The notes: generated by a model from the sequence alone, not told the origin. A stretch of 64,000 nucleotides of DNA from Curtobacterium guangdongense (GCF_049341845.1 NZ_JBMPIT010000008.1:124001-188000); one strand, 5' to 3'. Positions 23,885-33,466 are shown, counted from the first letter of the stretch. Made by a program: numbers and translations.

Positions 23885-24678
23885 CCGCCTCCGCGCGTGA
23901 GCGGTGGGCGGTCGGTCCGCGTGGCCCGCTGGCCCTGGTGAACGCGCAGCGGGTCGACCACCCGCAGGCCGTCTGGCCCGTGCCCGGCACCTGGGCGCCG
24001 TCGGCCGGCGGACTCACCGTGACCGCTGCCGCGGACGACGGCGTGGTCGTCGACGGCGTCCCCGTCGACGGAACGGTCCTCGTCGCCGGTGACGAGGCGG
24101 TCGTCCCGTCGACGGTCGCCTTCCCGGACGGGTTCGCCGGCACGGTCGCCGGACGCACCCTCCGCGTCTGGGACCCGTCGTCGGAGGCGATCGCCCGCTT
24201 CGCGAGGATCGACCAGTTCCCACGCTCCGACGAGTGGGTCGGTTCCGGCAGGTTCACGCCGGCACGGGACGTCGCCGGCCTGGAGGCTCGTGGTGACGTC
24301 CTCGACGCCGCAGGCGATCCGTTGGTGGTCGCCGGCACCGTGTCGACGACCGTCGGCGGGGTGGCCGTCACGCTCGTCGCGGTCCGGTCGGCACCGTTCG
24401 GGGGAGCGGCACGGCTGCAGCTGATTGTCCAGGACGGCACGAGCGCGCTCCCCGAGGACGACGTCCACAGCAGCTACTCGATGGGGCGGTTCCTGTTCCT
24501 GTCCGATCCGGGTACCGCCGCGGACGTCGAGCTCGACTGGAACGAACTGGTGCTGCCACCGTGCGCGTTCTCGTACCAGTACGCCTGCCCGATCCCGCCG
24601 CCGGAGAACCGCCTGTCGGTCCCGGTGACGGCGGGGGAGCGGCACCCGGTCGATCGGGACGGCGCCGTCTTCCACTGA
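23881..24678 (+). CDS. DUF1684 domain-containing protein
   Basis: A 265-residue soluble protein. The C-terminal half carries the DUF1684 pattern: HSSYSMGRFLFL, then a hydrophobic strand, ELDWNELVLPPCAFSYQYA and CPIPPPENRLSVPVTAGE. The N-terminal part looks like the beta-rich first domain of the family. Biochemical role is unknown. It starts inside the stop of the AI-2E gene (ATGA), so the two are co-translated. Confidence 0.88.
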   Translation: MTASARERWAVGPRGPLALVNAQRVDHPQAVWPVPGTWAPSAGGLTVTAAADDGVVVDGVPVDGTVLVAGDEAVVPSTVAFPDGFAGTVAGRTLRVWDPSSEAIARFARIDQFPRSDEWVGSGRFTPARDVAGLEARGDVLDAAGDPLVVAGTVSTTVGGVAVTLVAVRSAPFGGAARLQLIVQDGTSALPEDDVHSSYSMGRFLFLSDPGTAADVELDWNELVLPPCAFSYQYACPIPPPENRLSVPVTAGERHPVDRDGAVFH

Positions 24679-24714
24679 TCCGCGCTCGGACACGGGCTGA
24701 TCCGGCGCGCGTCC

Positions 24715-24744
24715 TTGCCGTTCCCAGCGGAGACGCTGCATAAT
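24715..24744 (+). promoter_or_regulatory. Sigma-70 type promoter of the DUF3145 gene
   Basis: TTGCCG (24715-24720) and CATAAT (24739-24744) with an 18-bp spacer, about 100 bp before the start. It is one of the two best -35/-10 pairs in the window. Confidence 0.65.
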
Positions 24745-24844
24745 GGGCGTGTCCGCGAGGACATCACAATCGGATATCGATGGCTCTGGTCACCGGATCC
24801 TCCGCAGGTCGATGGGGAAGTCGCACCTGATGATCGGAGGAATC

Positions 24845-25345
24845 ATGACCGGGACTGCGTCAGGAGTGCTCTACGTGCACTCCTCCCCGCGCGCGCTCTG
24901 CCCCCATGTCGAATGGGCAGCAGGTCGCGCCATGAGTCGTGCCGTGAACTTCTCGTGGCTGGACCAGCCTGCGCAGGACGGCTCGCGGCGTACCGAGTAC
25001 ACCTGGACCGGGCAGGTCGGCACCGGCGCCGCGATCGCCTCTGCGCTGCGTGGCTGGGAGCACCTCCGCTACGAGGTCACCGAAGAGCCCACCGAGGCGT
25101 CCGACGGTGGCCGGTGGATGCACACGCCCGACCTCGGCGTCTTCTACGCGCAGACCGACATCACGGGCAACATGGTGATCCCCGAGGACCGGGTGCGCTA
25201 CGCGATGGAGGTCGCCGGCAGCAACGCCCTCGAGCTGCACCGTGAACTCCGACTGGCGCTCGGTCAGGCCTGGGACGACGAACTCGAGCCGTTCCGCCAC
25301 GCTGCCGAGGGTAACCCGGTCGTCTGGCTCCACCGCGTGGGCTGA
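24845..25345 (+). CDS. DUF3145 domain-containing protein
   Basis: A 166-residue cytosolic protein of the actinobacterial DUF3145 family, with SGVLYVHSSPRALCPHVEWA at the start and VNFSWLDQPAQ, RTEYTWTGQVGTG, ALRGWEHLRYEVTEEP and ALRLALGQAWDDELEPFRHA-like C-terminal helices. No catalytic motif is known. I chose ATG 24845 because GGAGG lies 4 nt before it; the frame is open further upstream but without similarity. It commonly sits near fatty acid synthesis genes, as here (convergent with fabF). Confidence 0.9.
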   Translation: MTGTASGVLYVHSSPRALCPHVEWAAGRAMSRAVNFSWLDQPAQDGSRRTEYTWTGQVGTGAAIASALRGWEHLRYEVTEEPTEASDGGRWMHTPDLGVFYAQTDITGNMVIPEDRVRYAMEVAGSNALELHRELRLALGQAWDDELEPFRHAAEGNPVVWLHRVG

Positions 25346-25402
25346 GGCGCCCGCCCGGCGTCGCTCCCGGTTCCGCCCTCGTCTTCCGGCTCCTCCTTCA
25401 CC

Positions 25403-25447
25403 AAAGCGACAGTTCCCCGCCGATCATCGGCGGGGAACTGTCGCTTT
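25403..25447. terminator. Bidirectional terminator between DUF3145 and fabF
   Basis: A 20-bp perfect stem (25403-25422 with 25428-25447) has an ATCAT loop. One arm starts AAAGCG and the other ends CGCTTT, giving T-runs on both strands. It serves both convergent genes. Confidence 0.9.
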
Positions 25448-25487
25448 TGCGGAGATGACGGGCCGGGTGAGCGGGCCGAAACCCCGG

Positions 25488-26732
25488 TCAGGCCGTGCGG
25501 AACGCGACGACGGCGTTGTGGCCGCCGAAGCCGAACGAGTTGCTGACCGCGAGCAGGTCGCCAGCCGGCAGCTCGCGCGGAGCGGTCGCGACGTCCATCA
25601 CGATCTCCGGGTCCTGCTCGGTGAGGTTGATCGTCGGCGGCGCGACCCGGTTGTGCAGCGCGAGGACGGTGAACATCGCCTCGATCGCACCGGCGCCACC
25701 GAGCAGGTGCCCGGTGGATGCCTTGGTCGCCGAGACGACGACGGAGTCGAGGTGGTCACCGAACACGCGACGCATGGCGTGGTACTCGGCGATGTCGCCG
25801 ACCGGGGTCGACGTGGCGTGCGCGTTGACGTGTGCGACGTCGTCGCGCGAGGCACCGGCGTGCTCGAGCGCCGTGAGGACCGCACGGGCGGCCGCGCTGC
25901 CCTCGGGGTCCGGAGCGGTGATGTGGAAGGCGTCGGACGTGATACCGGCACCGGCGACCTCGGCGTAGATCTTCGCGCCGCGGGCCTCGGCGTGCTCCTT
26001 CGTCTCGAGGATCAGCGCAGCCGCGCCGTCCGCGAGCACGAACCCGTCGCGCGTGACGTCGTACGGACGCGATGCGGTCTCGGGGGAGTCGTTCCGACGC
26101 GAGAGTGCCTGCATCGCGGCGAAGGACGCGAGCGGCATCGGGTGGAGCGCTGCTTCGGCGCCACCGGCGATGACGATGTCGGCTTCACCCGTGGCCACGT
26201 GCCGGTACGCCTCGGCGAGGGACTCGGTGGACGAGGCGCATGCGGAGAGGTACGTCCGGGCACCGCCACGGGCGCCGAACTCCATCTCGATGGCCGCTGC
26301 CGGACCGTTCGCCATGAGCATCGGCACGGTCATCGGCAGGACGCGGCGCGGGCCCTTCTCGCGCAGGGTGTCCCAGGCGTCGAGCAGCGTGTTCACGCCG
26401 CCGATGCCGGTCGCCCAGTCCACGATGAGGCGTTCGGGGACGACGGTCTCGTTGTCGATGCCGGCATCGGCCCAGGCTTCGCGCGCGGCGATGAGCGAGA
26501 GCTGCGACGACGGGTCGAACCGCTTCGTCTCGGGGCGGGTGAGCTGGTCGGTGATGAAGCTCCGGGCCTGGCCCGCGAACCCGACGGGGATGTCGAGCTC
26601 GGCGTAGCGCGGGTCTTCGAGCCTGGTGATGCCGGACTTGCCCTCGAGCAGGGCGTCCCAGGTCTCCGAGGCAGTCGCGGCGAGAGGGGTGATCGCACCG
26701 ATCCCGGTGACGACGACGGTCTTGTTGGTCAT
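25488..26732 (-). CDS. fabF: Beta-ketoacyl-ACP synthase II
   Basis: Condenses malonyl-ACP with acyl-ACP in fatty acid elongation. It has 414 residues from ATG at 26732 (TNKTVVVTGIGAITPLA). The Cys-His-His triad is visible: Cys in YLSACASSTESLA, His in VNAHATSTPVGD and His in ATKASTGHLLGGAGAIEA. The C-terminal NSFGFGGHNAVV is typical. It is the last gene of fabD-fabH-acpP-fabF, 93 bp after acpP. A ten-residue longer start exists but overlaps no conserved sequence. Confidence 0.97.
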   Translation of the reverse strand: MTNKTVVVTGIGAITPLAATASETWDALLEGKSGITRLEDPRYAELDIPVGFAGQARSFITDQLTRPETKRFDPSSQLSLIAAREAWADAGIDNETVVPERLIVDWATGIGGVNTLLDAWDTLREKGPRRVLPMTVPMLMANGPAAAIEMEFGARGGARTYLSACASSTESLAEAYRHVATGEADIVIAGGAEAALHPMPLASFAAMQALSRRNDSPETASRPYDVTRDGFVLADGAAALILETKEHAEARGAKIYAEVAGAGITSDAFHITAPDPEGSAAARAVLTALEHAGASRDDVAHVNAHATSTPVGDIAEYHAMRRVFGDHLDSVVVSATKASTGHLLGGAGAIEAMFTVLALHNRVAPPTINLTEQDPEIVMDVATAPRELPAGDLLAVSNSFGFGGHNAVVAFRTA

Positions 26733-26825
26733 GGAACGACTTGTTTCTTCTGAGGTGGACATGAAGAGCGCCGCGGCCCGTGACCGGAAGGGTCGAGCCG
26801 GACCACGGCGCTCAGGAAGTTCGCG

Positions 26826-27074
26826 TCAGGCCTGGGCCTTGACGATGAAGTCGACGGCGTCACCGACGGTCTTGAGGTTCTTGACCTCTTCGTCGGGGAT
26901 CTTGACGTCGAACTTCTCTTCGGCGTTCACGACGATGGTCATCATCGAGATCGAGTCGATGTCGAGGTCGTCCGTGAACGACTTGTCCGCCTGGACGGTG
27001 TCGGTTGCGATGCCGGTCTCGTCGTTGATCAGCTCGGCCAGGCCGGCGAGGACGTCTTCGTTGGACAGGGCCAT
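26826..27074 (-). CDS. acpP: Acyl carrier protein
   Basis: An 82-residue acidic carrier of fatty acid intermediates. The phosphopantetheine attachment serine is Ser41 in DLDIDSISMM. The family usually has DSL; the DSI here is the common actinobacterial variant. GGAGA is upstream of the ATG. It lies between fabH and fabF as in Streptomyces and Mycobacterium relatives. Confidence 0.97.
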   Translation of the reverse strand: MALSNEDVLAGLAELINDETGIATDTVQADKSFTDDLDIDSISMMTIVVNAEEKFDVKIPDEEVKNLKTVGDAVDFIVKAQA

Positions 27075-27178
27075 GATGGTGTCTCCTTGAGGGGGGGTGT
27101 CGTTTGACCGTGGACCAGCCTAGGGCACGGGGTGGTTCCGTGCCCGCAGCCGGGCGGGCCTGTGGTTGAGTCGGTGGA

Positions 27179-28210
27179 CTAGGGGAGCACGACCACCTGC
27201 GCGCCGAACACGAGTCCGGCGCCGAACCCGATCTGCAGGGCGAGTCCGCCCGACAGCTCCGGGTGCTCCTCGAGCAGGCGGTGGGTGGCGAGCGGGATGC
27301 TCGCGGCCGAGGTGTTGCCGGTGGTCGTGATGTCGCGGGCGATCACGACGGACTCGGGGAGGCCGAGCTGCTTGGCGAACTCGTCGATGATGCGGATGTT
27401 CGCCTGGTGCGGGACGAACGCGGCGAGCTGGTCGGGGCGGACCCCTGCGGTCTCGAGCGCCTCGCGGGCGACCTTGACCATCTCCCAGACGGCCCAGCGG
27501 AACACGGTCTGACCGGCCTGCCGTATCGTCGGCCGCGCGGCCCCCGCTTCCCACTCGTTGAAGGTCGCGGTCATGCCGATCGCGTCCCACTTGGACCCGT
27601 CGGATCCCCAGATGGTCGGGGCGATGCCGGGGAAGTCGCTCGGGCCGACGACCGCCGCGCCGGCGCCGTCACCGAGCAGGAACGAGATCGATCGATCGGT
27701 CGGGTCGACGATGTCGCTGAGCTTCTCGGCGCCGATGACCAGCACGTGGTCGGCGATGCCGGACTTCACGAACGAGTCGGCCTGGGCGATGCCGTAGGCG
27801 TACCCGGCGCACGCTGCGCTGATGTCGTAGGCCGCAGCCGGGGTGGCACCGATGCGCTCGGCGAGGAGCGACGCCATCGACGGCGTCGCGACCGTGTGCG
27901 TCACGGTGCTGACCAGGACGACGCCGATCTGGTCGGGGGTGAGCCCGGCCTTCGCGATCGCCTCGCGCGCAGCGGTCTCGGCCAGGTCGACCGCCTCGAC
28001 ACCCTCACCGGCACGCATCCGGGTGATGATCCCGGTGCGCTGGCGGATCCACTCGTCGGAGGAGTCGATCGGTCCGACGAGGTCGTCGTTCGGGACGGTG
28101 AGCTCACCGCGCGCGGCTCCGAACGCCATGATGCGGCTGAACTCGTGGCCCCGGCGCTGCGCGAGGACGGGACGGTCGGTCGACTCGACTGCTGCTGACA
28201 CGTCGGTCAT
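27179..28210 (-). CDS. fabH: Beta-ketoacyl-ACP synthase III
   Basis: Starts fatty acid synthesis by condensing acyl-CoA with malonyl-ACP and sets the chain primer. It has 343 residues with the active-site Cys in ISAACAGYAYGI, His in FVPHQANIRII and Asn in DITTTGNTSAAS. The N-terminal 20 residues are an extension relative to E. coli FabH. The ATG overlaps the fabD stop by 4 bp. In relatives making anteiso-branched lipids this enzyme prefers branched primers; not visible from sequence. Confidence 0.96.
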   Translation of the reverse strand: MTDVSAAVESTDRPVLAQRRGHEFSRIMAFGAARGELTVPNDDLVGPIDSSDEWIRQRTGIITRMRAGEGVEAVDLAETAAREAIAKAGLTPDQIGVVLVSTVTHTVATPSMASLLAERIGATPAAAYDISAACAGYAYGIAQADSFVKSGIADHVLVIGAEKLSDIVDPTDRSISFLLGDGAGAAVVGPSDFPGIAPTIWGSDGSKWDAIGMTATFNEWEAGAARPTIRQAGQTVFRWAVWEMVKVAREALETAGVRPDQLAAFVPHQANIRIIDEFAKQLGLPESVVIARDITTTGNTSAASIPLATHRLLEEHPELSGGLALQIGFGAGLVFGAQVVVLP

Positions 28211-29136
28211 GCGGACACCTCCGCGGTGCTGAGGAGCTCGATCGCGGCCGGCAGGTCCTCGGGGGACTTGATCGCGACCGTCGGGGTGCCGCGCAGGCCG
28301 CGCTTGGCGAGTCCGACGAGCGCACCGGCCGGTGCGAGCTCGATGATGCCGGTGACACCGGCCTGCTGGAAGGACTCCATCACGGCGTCCCAGTGCACGG
28401 GGTTCGCGATCTGCTGGACCATCAGGTCGACGAACTGCCGGCCGTCGTCCACTCGGGAACCGTCGGCGTTCGTCCAGATCGGAAGCGTGGGGTCCGCGGC
28501 GGCGGTGCCGGCGGCGACGGGGGCCACGCGCTCGACGGCGGGGGCCATGTACCGGGTGTGGAACGCGCCGGCCACGGCGAGGGGGATCACGCGGGCCTTC
28601 GCCGGTGGGTTCTCGGCGAGTGCCGCGATCGCTGCGGCGGCGCCGGCGACGACGGTCTGCCCGCCACCGTTGTGGTTCGCGGGCACGAGGCTGTGCGCCT
28701 CGAGGGCCTGGGCGACCTCATCGGCGTCGCCACCGAGGACGGCTGCCATCGAGGTCGGCTCGAGCGCGGCGGCGTCGGCCATCGCCCGGCCGCGGGCGGC
28801 GACCAGCGAGACGGCGTCGGTCGGCTGCAGGATGCCGGCGACGGCGGCGGCGGTGAACTCGCCGACCGAGTGTCCGGCGACCCCTCCGACCAGGGCACGA
28901 CGGCCGCCGGCGAGGAGCGCGTCGGCGGTGATGATGCCCGCGGCCACGATGAGCGGCTGGGCTAGCGCGGTGTCCTTGATGGTGTCCGCGTCGGACTCGG
29001 TGCCGTGCACGGCGAGGTCCACGCCGATCGCTTCGGACCACTGCCCGACGCGTTCACGAACGGTGGCGTCCTCGAGCCACGGGGCGAGGAAGCCGGGAGT
29101 CTGGGAGCCCTGTCCGGGCGCGACGACGACGATCAC
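28207..29136 (-). CDS. fabD: Malonyl-CoA:ACP transacylase
   Basis: Loads malonate onto ACP. About 309 residues start at GTG 29136 with IVVVAPGQGSQTPGFL, the family's N-terminal signature. The nucleophile is in GVAGHSVGEFTAAAVAG and the catalytic His in AVAGAFHTRYMAP. The open frame extends 17 codons upstream (to 29187) but without similarity and across the putative promoter. It overlaps fabH by 4 bp. Confidence 0.96.
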   Translation of the reverse strand: MIVVVAPGQGSQTPGFLAPWLEDATVRERVGQWSEAIGVDLAVHGTESDADTIKDTALAQPLIVAAGIITADALLAGGRRALVGGVAGHSVGEFTAAAVAGILQPTDAVSLVAARGRAMADAAALEPTSMAAVLGGDADEVAQALEAHSLVPANHNGGGQTVVAGAAAAIAALAENPPAKARVIPLAVAGAFHTRYMAPAVERVAPVAAGTAAADPTLPIWTNADGSRVDDGRQFVDLMVQQIANPVHWDAVMESFQQAGVTGIIELAPAGALVGLAKRGLRGTPTVAIKSPEDLPAAIELLSTAEVSA

Positions 29137-29170
29137 CGGACAATCCTGTCTGCCGCGACGCGTGCGCCTC

Positions 29171-29187
29171 GTGTGGACTCCCGACAC
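29171..29187. promoter_or_regulatory. Dyad in the fasR-fabD gap (candidate FasR site)
   Basis: GTGT-N9-ACAC with partial inner symmetry in the 91-bp gap before fabD. On the minus strand CACAAT lies further upstream as a possible -10. In Streptomyces the FasR-type regulator activates fabD from this position; assigning the site here is inference. Confidence 0.3.
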
Positions 29188-29227
29188 GAATCCGGGTGAG
29201 ACATTGTGGGACCCCTACGGTCGGCGG

Positions 29228-30454
29228 TCACCGGCGTCCGATCCGACGCCGACCAGAGGCCGACTCGGACATCGCGCCGAGGATCAGCGCCGACTGCACG
29301 ATGAGGGCGTCACGGGCGTGGGTGGCGTCCCACCCGATGATGTCCGCGACGCGACGGAGGCGGTAGCGGACGGTGTTCGGGTGCACGAAGAGCTCGCGCG
29401 CAGTGGCCTCGAGCGAGCGCCCGGTGTCGAGGTAGCACCAGAGCGTCTGGAGCAGTTCGGTGGACTGGTCCTTCAGCGGGACGTAGATGCGCTGGACGAG
29501 GGCGGAGCGGGCGAGGGGATCGCCGGCGAGTGCGCGCTCGGGGAGCAGGTCGTCCGCCAGCGCTGGACGGGGAGCGCCGCGCCAGGCACGCGCGACGGCG
29601 AACCCGGCGAGGGCCGCCTTCGCCGAGGTCGACGCGTCGACCACGCCGGGGACCTCGTTGCCGAGGACCAGGTGCCCTTCGCCGAACATCGGCTCCAGCG
29701 CCTGCGCGATGGCCATGAACGAGACGGGCTCTTCGCCCTCGGGGACGTCGTCTCGCGGGGTCGAGCGACCGATGACGACCACGAGCCGCGACCCCTGCAC
29801 GCCGATGAGCACGTCGGCGTCCATGTGGCGTGCGGCACGGCGGACCTGGTCCACCTCGAGCTGCTTCGGCGCGGTGCCGACGAGCACCGCGACCTCGCCG
29901 TGGCCGTGCCATCCGAGCGCCGCGATCCGTGACGGCAGTTCGTCGTCGTACTCGCCCGACAGGATCGAGTCGACCACGAGCGCCTCGAGCCGCGCGTCCC
30001 AGAGCCCGCGGGCCTCCGCCGCACGCGCGTAGACGTCGGCGGCCGCGAACGCGATGTCCCGCGAGTACTTCAGGATCGCCTCCTGCAGCATCTCGTCGTC
30101 CTTGGCGCGCTCCTCGACCACGGTCACCACGACGCGGATGAGCTGCAGCGTCTGCTGCAGACTCACCGAGCGGAGGAGTTCCCGCGGCGCGGAGCCGAAG
30201 ACGTCGGCAGCGGCGATCCACGGCGTCGACGCGCTGCCCTCGAGCCACGAGATGAACGACGTGATGCCGGCCTGCGCCACCATGCCGACCGCCGAGCGTC
30301 GACCAGGGGGCATCTCGCTGTACCAGGGGAGCGTGTCCTCGAGCCGCTTGATCGTGGCGGTCGAGAGTTCGCCCGACACCTGCCGGAGCCAGGAGAGCGC
30401 GCGTTCGCGGTCGTTCTCCCGGCCCACGGCGGGGTCGGTGCGGGGTGTCGTCAC
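29228..30454 (-). CDS. fasR: PucR/CdaR-family transcriptional activator, FasR-like
   Basis: A regulator of about 408 residues. The C-terminal PucR-type helix-turn-helix is clear: LWCYLDTGRSLEATARELFV, then HPNTVRYRLRRVADIIG. The central region resembles the GGDEF-like CdaR domain. Position between aceE and fabD and this architecture match FasR of Streptomyces coelicolor, which activates the fabD operon. I chose GTG 30454, 8 bp past the aceE stop; the frame is open far upstream only because it runs antisense-free through aceE. Gene name by synteny and family, not by alignment. Confidence 0.87.
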   Translation of the reverse strand: MTTPRTDPAVGRENDRERALSWLRQVSGELSTATIKRLEDTLPWYSEMPPGRRSAVGMVAQAGITSFISWLEGSASTPWIAAADVFGSAPRELLRSVSLQQTLQLIRVVVTVVEERAKDDEMLQEAILKYSRDIAFAAADVYARAAEARGLWDARLEALVVDSILSGEYDDELPSRIAALGWHGHGEVAVLVGTAPKQLEVDQVRRAARHMDADVLIGVQGSRLVVVIGRSTPRDDVPEGEEPVSFMAIAQALEPMFGEGHLVLGNEVPGVVDASTSAKAALAGFAVARAWRGAPRPALADDLLPERALAGDPLARSALVQRIYVPLKDQSTELLQTLWCYLDTGRSLEATARELFVHPNTVRYRLRRVADIIGWDATHARDALIVQSALILGAMSESASGRRRIGRR

Positions 30455-30462
30455 CGCCGGTG

Positions 30463-33207
30463 TCAGCTCTCGCCGCCGGCGGAACCGGTCGTCCCGGCGG
30501 TCACGTCGTGCAGGCGGTACTTGTCGATCGCCTGCTGGACGAGCGCCGCGTCGACCTTGCCCTGGCGGGCGAGCTGCTGCAGCGTCCGCACGACGACCGA
30601 GGGGCCGTCGATGTGGAAGAAGCGGCGGGCGGCCGGACGTGTGTCCGAGAAGCCGAAGCCGTCGGCGCCGAGCGTGGCGTAGTCGGTCGGCACGAACGGG
30701 CGGATCTGCTCCTGGACCTGGTGCATGAAGTCGCTGACGGCGACGACGGGCCCTTCGGTCGCGAGCAGGCGCTCGGTGACGTACGGCGTGCGCGGCTGCT
30801 CGTTCGGGTTGAGGAACGCGTGCTGCTCCGCGTCGAGGCCGTCGCGGTAGAGCTCGCCCCAGCTCGTGACGCTCCAGACGTCCGCGGAGACGCCCCAGTC
30901 CTCGGCGAGGAGCTGCTGCGCCTCGAGGATCCACGGCACCGCGACACCCGACGCCAGGAGCTGCGCCTTCGGGCCGTCGTGCTCGCTCGGCTTGAGCAGG
31001 TACATGCCCTTGACGATCCCGTCCACGTCGACGCCCTCGGGCTCGACGGGCTGCACGATCGGCTCGTTGTAGACCGTCAGGTAGTACATGACGTTCGGGT
31101 CGGCGTGCTTCGGCGAGCCGTCCTCGTTCGTGCCGTACATGCGGTCGAGGCCGGACTGCACGATGTGCCCGATCTCGTAGCCGTACGCGGGGTCGTAGGA
31201 CACGACGGCCGGGTTCGTCGCCGCGAGCAGCAGCGAGTGTCCGTCGGCGTGCTGCAGGCCCTCGCCCGTGAGCGTCGTGCGGCCCGCGGTCGCGCCGATC
31301 ATGAACCCGCGGGTCATCTGGTCGCCGGCGGCCCAGATGGCGTCGCCGGTGCGCTGGAAGCCGAACATCGAGTAGAAGACGTAGACCGGGATGAGCGGCT
31401 CGCCCTGCGTCGAGTACGACGTGCCGACGGCGGTGAAGGCCGCGAGGGCGCCGGCCTCGTTGATGCCGACGTGGATGATCTGACCCTGCGGGCTCTCCTT
31501 GTACGCCAGGAGGAGTTCGCGGTCGACGGACGTGTAGTGCTGCCCGTTCGGGTTGTAGATCTTCGCCGTCGGGAAGTACGCGTCCATGCCGAACGTGCGT
31601 GCCTCGTCCGGGATGATCGGGACCACGCGGTCGCCGAAGTCCGGGGAGCGCAGCAGGTCCTTCAGCAGACGGGCGAACGCCATCGTGGTGGCGATCTCCT
31701 GCTTGCCGGAGCCCTTCTTGACGACCTGGTACTTCGAGTCGTCCGGCAGCGTGATCGACGTGTACTTGGTGCGACGCTCCGGCACGTACCCGCCGAGTGC
31801 GCGACGGCGCTCGTGCATGTACTGGATCGCCTCGTCGTCGGTCCCGGGGTGGTAGTACGGCGGCGTGTAGGGGTTCTCCTCGAGCTGCGCGTCGGAGATC
31901 GGGATGCGCATCTCGTCGCGGAACTGCTTGAGGTTGTCGAGCGTGAGCTTCTTCATCTGGTGGGTCGCGTTGCGGCCCTCGAAGCTCGGACCGAGACCGT
32001 AGCCCTTGACCGTCTTCGCGAGGATGACGGTCGGCTGGCCCTTGTGCTCGGTCGCGGCCTTGAACGCCGCGTAGACCTTGCGGTAGTCGTGGCCACCGCG
32101 CTTGAGGTTCCAGACCTGGTCGTCGCTGTACCCGTCGATGAGCTGCAGCGCCTTGGGGTCGCGCCCGAAGAAGTTCTCGCGGACGTACGCGCCGTTCTCG
32201 GCCTTGTACGTCTGGTAGTCCCCGTCGGGGGTGACGTTCATCAGGTTGAGCAGCGCGCCGTCGGTGTCGCGGGCGAGCAGGTCGTCCCACTCGCGGCCCC
32301 AGATCACCTTGATGACGTTCCAGCCGGCACCGCGGAAGTAGCTCTCGAGCTCCTGGATGATCTTGCCGTTGCCACGCACCGGGCCGTCGAGACGCTGCAG
32401 GTTGCAGTTGATCACGAAGTTGAGGTTGTCGAGCCCGTCGTTCGCCGCGACCTGCAGCTGCCCGCGGGACTCGACCTCGTCCATCTCGCCGTCGCCGAGG
32501 AACGCCCAGACCTGCTGGTCGGACGCGTCCTTGATGCCGCGGTTCGACAGGTACTTCGCCTGCTGCGCCTGGTAGATCGCGTTGATCGGGCCGATGCCCA
32601 TCGACACGGTCGGGAACTGCCAGAAGTGCGGCATGAGGCGCGGGTGCGGGTACGACGAGAGTCCGCCGCCCTCGTGCGACTTCTCCTGACGGAACCCGTC
32701 GAGCTGGTTCTCGTCGAGGCGGCCCTCCATGTAGGCGCGGGCGTACATGCCGGGGGAGGCGTGGCCCTGGAAGAAGACCTGGTCGCCGCCGGACGCGTGG
32801 TCCTGTGCGCGGAAGAAGTGGTTGTAGCCGACCTCGTACAGGGCGGCGCTCGACGCGTAGGTCGAGATGTGGCCGCCGACCGAGATCCCGGGGCGTTGCG
32901 CGCGGTGCACCGTGATGGCCGCGTTCCAGCGGATCCAGCGGCGGTAGCGGCGCTCGAGCTCTTCGTCGCCGGGGAACTCCGGCTCGTTCTCCGGCGCGAT
33001 CGTGTTGACGTAGTCCGTCGTCGGGACCATCGGCACGCCGAGGTGCAGTTCCTTGGACCGCTTGAGCAGGCTGAGCATGATCTCGCGCGCACGCTCGTGA
33101 CCGTGCGCGGCGACCAGTCCGTCGAGGGACTCACGCCATTCGGCGGTCTCCTCCGGGTCCTGGTCCGTGCTGCCGTTGCTGTACGGGTCCTGGTCGTTCA
33201 CCGTCAC
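30463..33207 (-). CDS. aceE: Pyruvate dehydrogenase E1 component, homodimeric
   Basis: Thiamine-diphosphate enzyme decarboxylating pyruvate and acetylating the E2 lipoyl domain. About 914 residues. The ThDP motif GDGEMDEVESRG ... NFVINCNLQ is visible, as are ISVGGHISTYASS and the active-site region HASPGMYARAYMEGRL. I chose GTG 33207 (TVNDQDPYSNGS), with GAGG 6 nt before it; a 15-codon longer frame starting His-rich has no support. In Actinobacteria this E1 works in a PDH-ODH supercomplex. Next to the fab operon it supplies acetyl-CoA. Confidence 0.97.
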   Translation of the reverse strand: MTVNDQDPYSNGSTDQDPEETAEWRESLDGLVAAHGHERAREIMLSLLKRSKELHLGVPMVPTTDYVNTIAPENEPEFPGDEELERRYRRWIRWNAAITVHRAQRPGISVGGHISTYASSAALYEVGYNHFFRAQDHASGGDQVFFQGHASPGMYARAYMEGRLDENQLDGFRQEKSHEGGGLSSYPHPRLMPHFWQFPTVSMGIGPINAIYQAQQAKYLSNRGIKDASDQQVWAFLGDGEMDEVESRGQLQVAANDGLDNLNFVINCNLQRLDGPVRGNGKIIQELESYFRGAGWNVIKVIWGREWDDLLARDTDGALLNLMNVTPDGDYQTYKAENGAYVRENFFGRDPKALQLIDGYSDDQVWNLKRGGHDYRKVYAAFKAATEHKGQPTVILAKTVKGYGLGPSFEGRNATHQMKKLTLDNLKQFRDEMRIPISDAQLEENPYTPPYYHPGTDDEAIQYMHERRRALGGYVPERRTKYTSITLPDDSKYQVVKKGSGKQEIATTMAFARLLKDLLRSPDFGDRVVPIIPDEARTFGMDAYFPTAKIYNPNGQHYTSVDRELLLAYKESPQGQIIHVGINEAGALAAFTAVGTSYSTQGEPLIPVYVFYSMFGFQRTGDAIWAAGDQMTRGFMIGATAGRTTLTGEGLQHADGHSLLLAATNPAVVSYDPAYGYEIGHIVQSGLDRMYGTNEDGSPKHADPNVMYYLTVYNEPIVQPVEPEGVDVDGIVKGMYLLKPSEHDGPKAQLLASGVAVPWILEAQQLLAEDWGVSADVWSVTSWGELYRDGLDAEQHAFLNPNEQPRTPYVTERLLATEGPVVAVSDFMHQVQEQIRPFVPTDYATLGADGFGFSDTRPAARRFFHIDGPSVVVRTLQQLARQGKVDAALVQQAIDKYRLHDVTAGTTGSAGGES

Positions 33208-33358
33208 CCTTGACCTCGGTTCGTTCTCGTGGTGGTGGACATGGTGGCGCACCGGTCGGTCGGGTCACGACCAGCGGTGGGAGCCTCGACCACTCTAGGC
33301 CCCAGCACCGACGAGCAGCCTGATGGTGACGTGTGTCCGCACGCTCGTGAACAGGTGC

Positions 33359-33386
33359 TTGCATTCGCGTGTCGTCGGCGTACGAT
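33359..33386 (+). promoter_or_regulatory. Promoter of the peroxiredoxin gene
   Basis: TTGCAT (33359-33364) and TACGAT (33381-33386) with a 16-bp spacer, about 80 bp upstream of the start, in the divergent region with aceE. Confidence 0.65.
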
Positions 33387-33466
33387 TGCCGATCGTGCCC
33401 GTGCGACCCTGCGCGTGCATGGATCGACGGGCACACCCGCAGCCCGAGGAAGAAGTACACGCAACG

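Noticed and set aside
25242..26753. A plus-strand frame antisense to fabF
   Set aside because: fabF carries all catalytic motifs; the antisense translation is low-complexity.
30445..33213. A 922-codon plus-strand frame antisense to aceE
   Set aside because: Shadow frame with repetitive V/L/R/D composition and no recognisable domain, against a fully conserved E1 protein.
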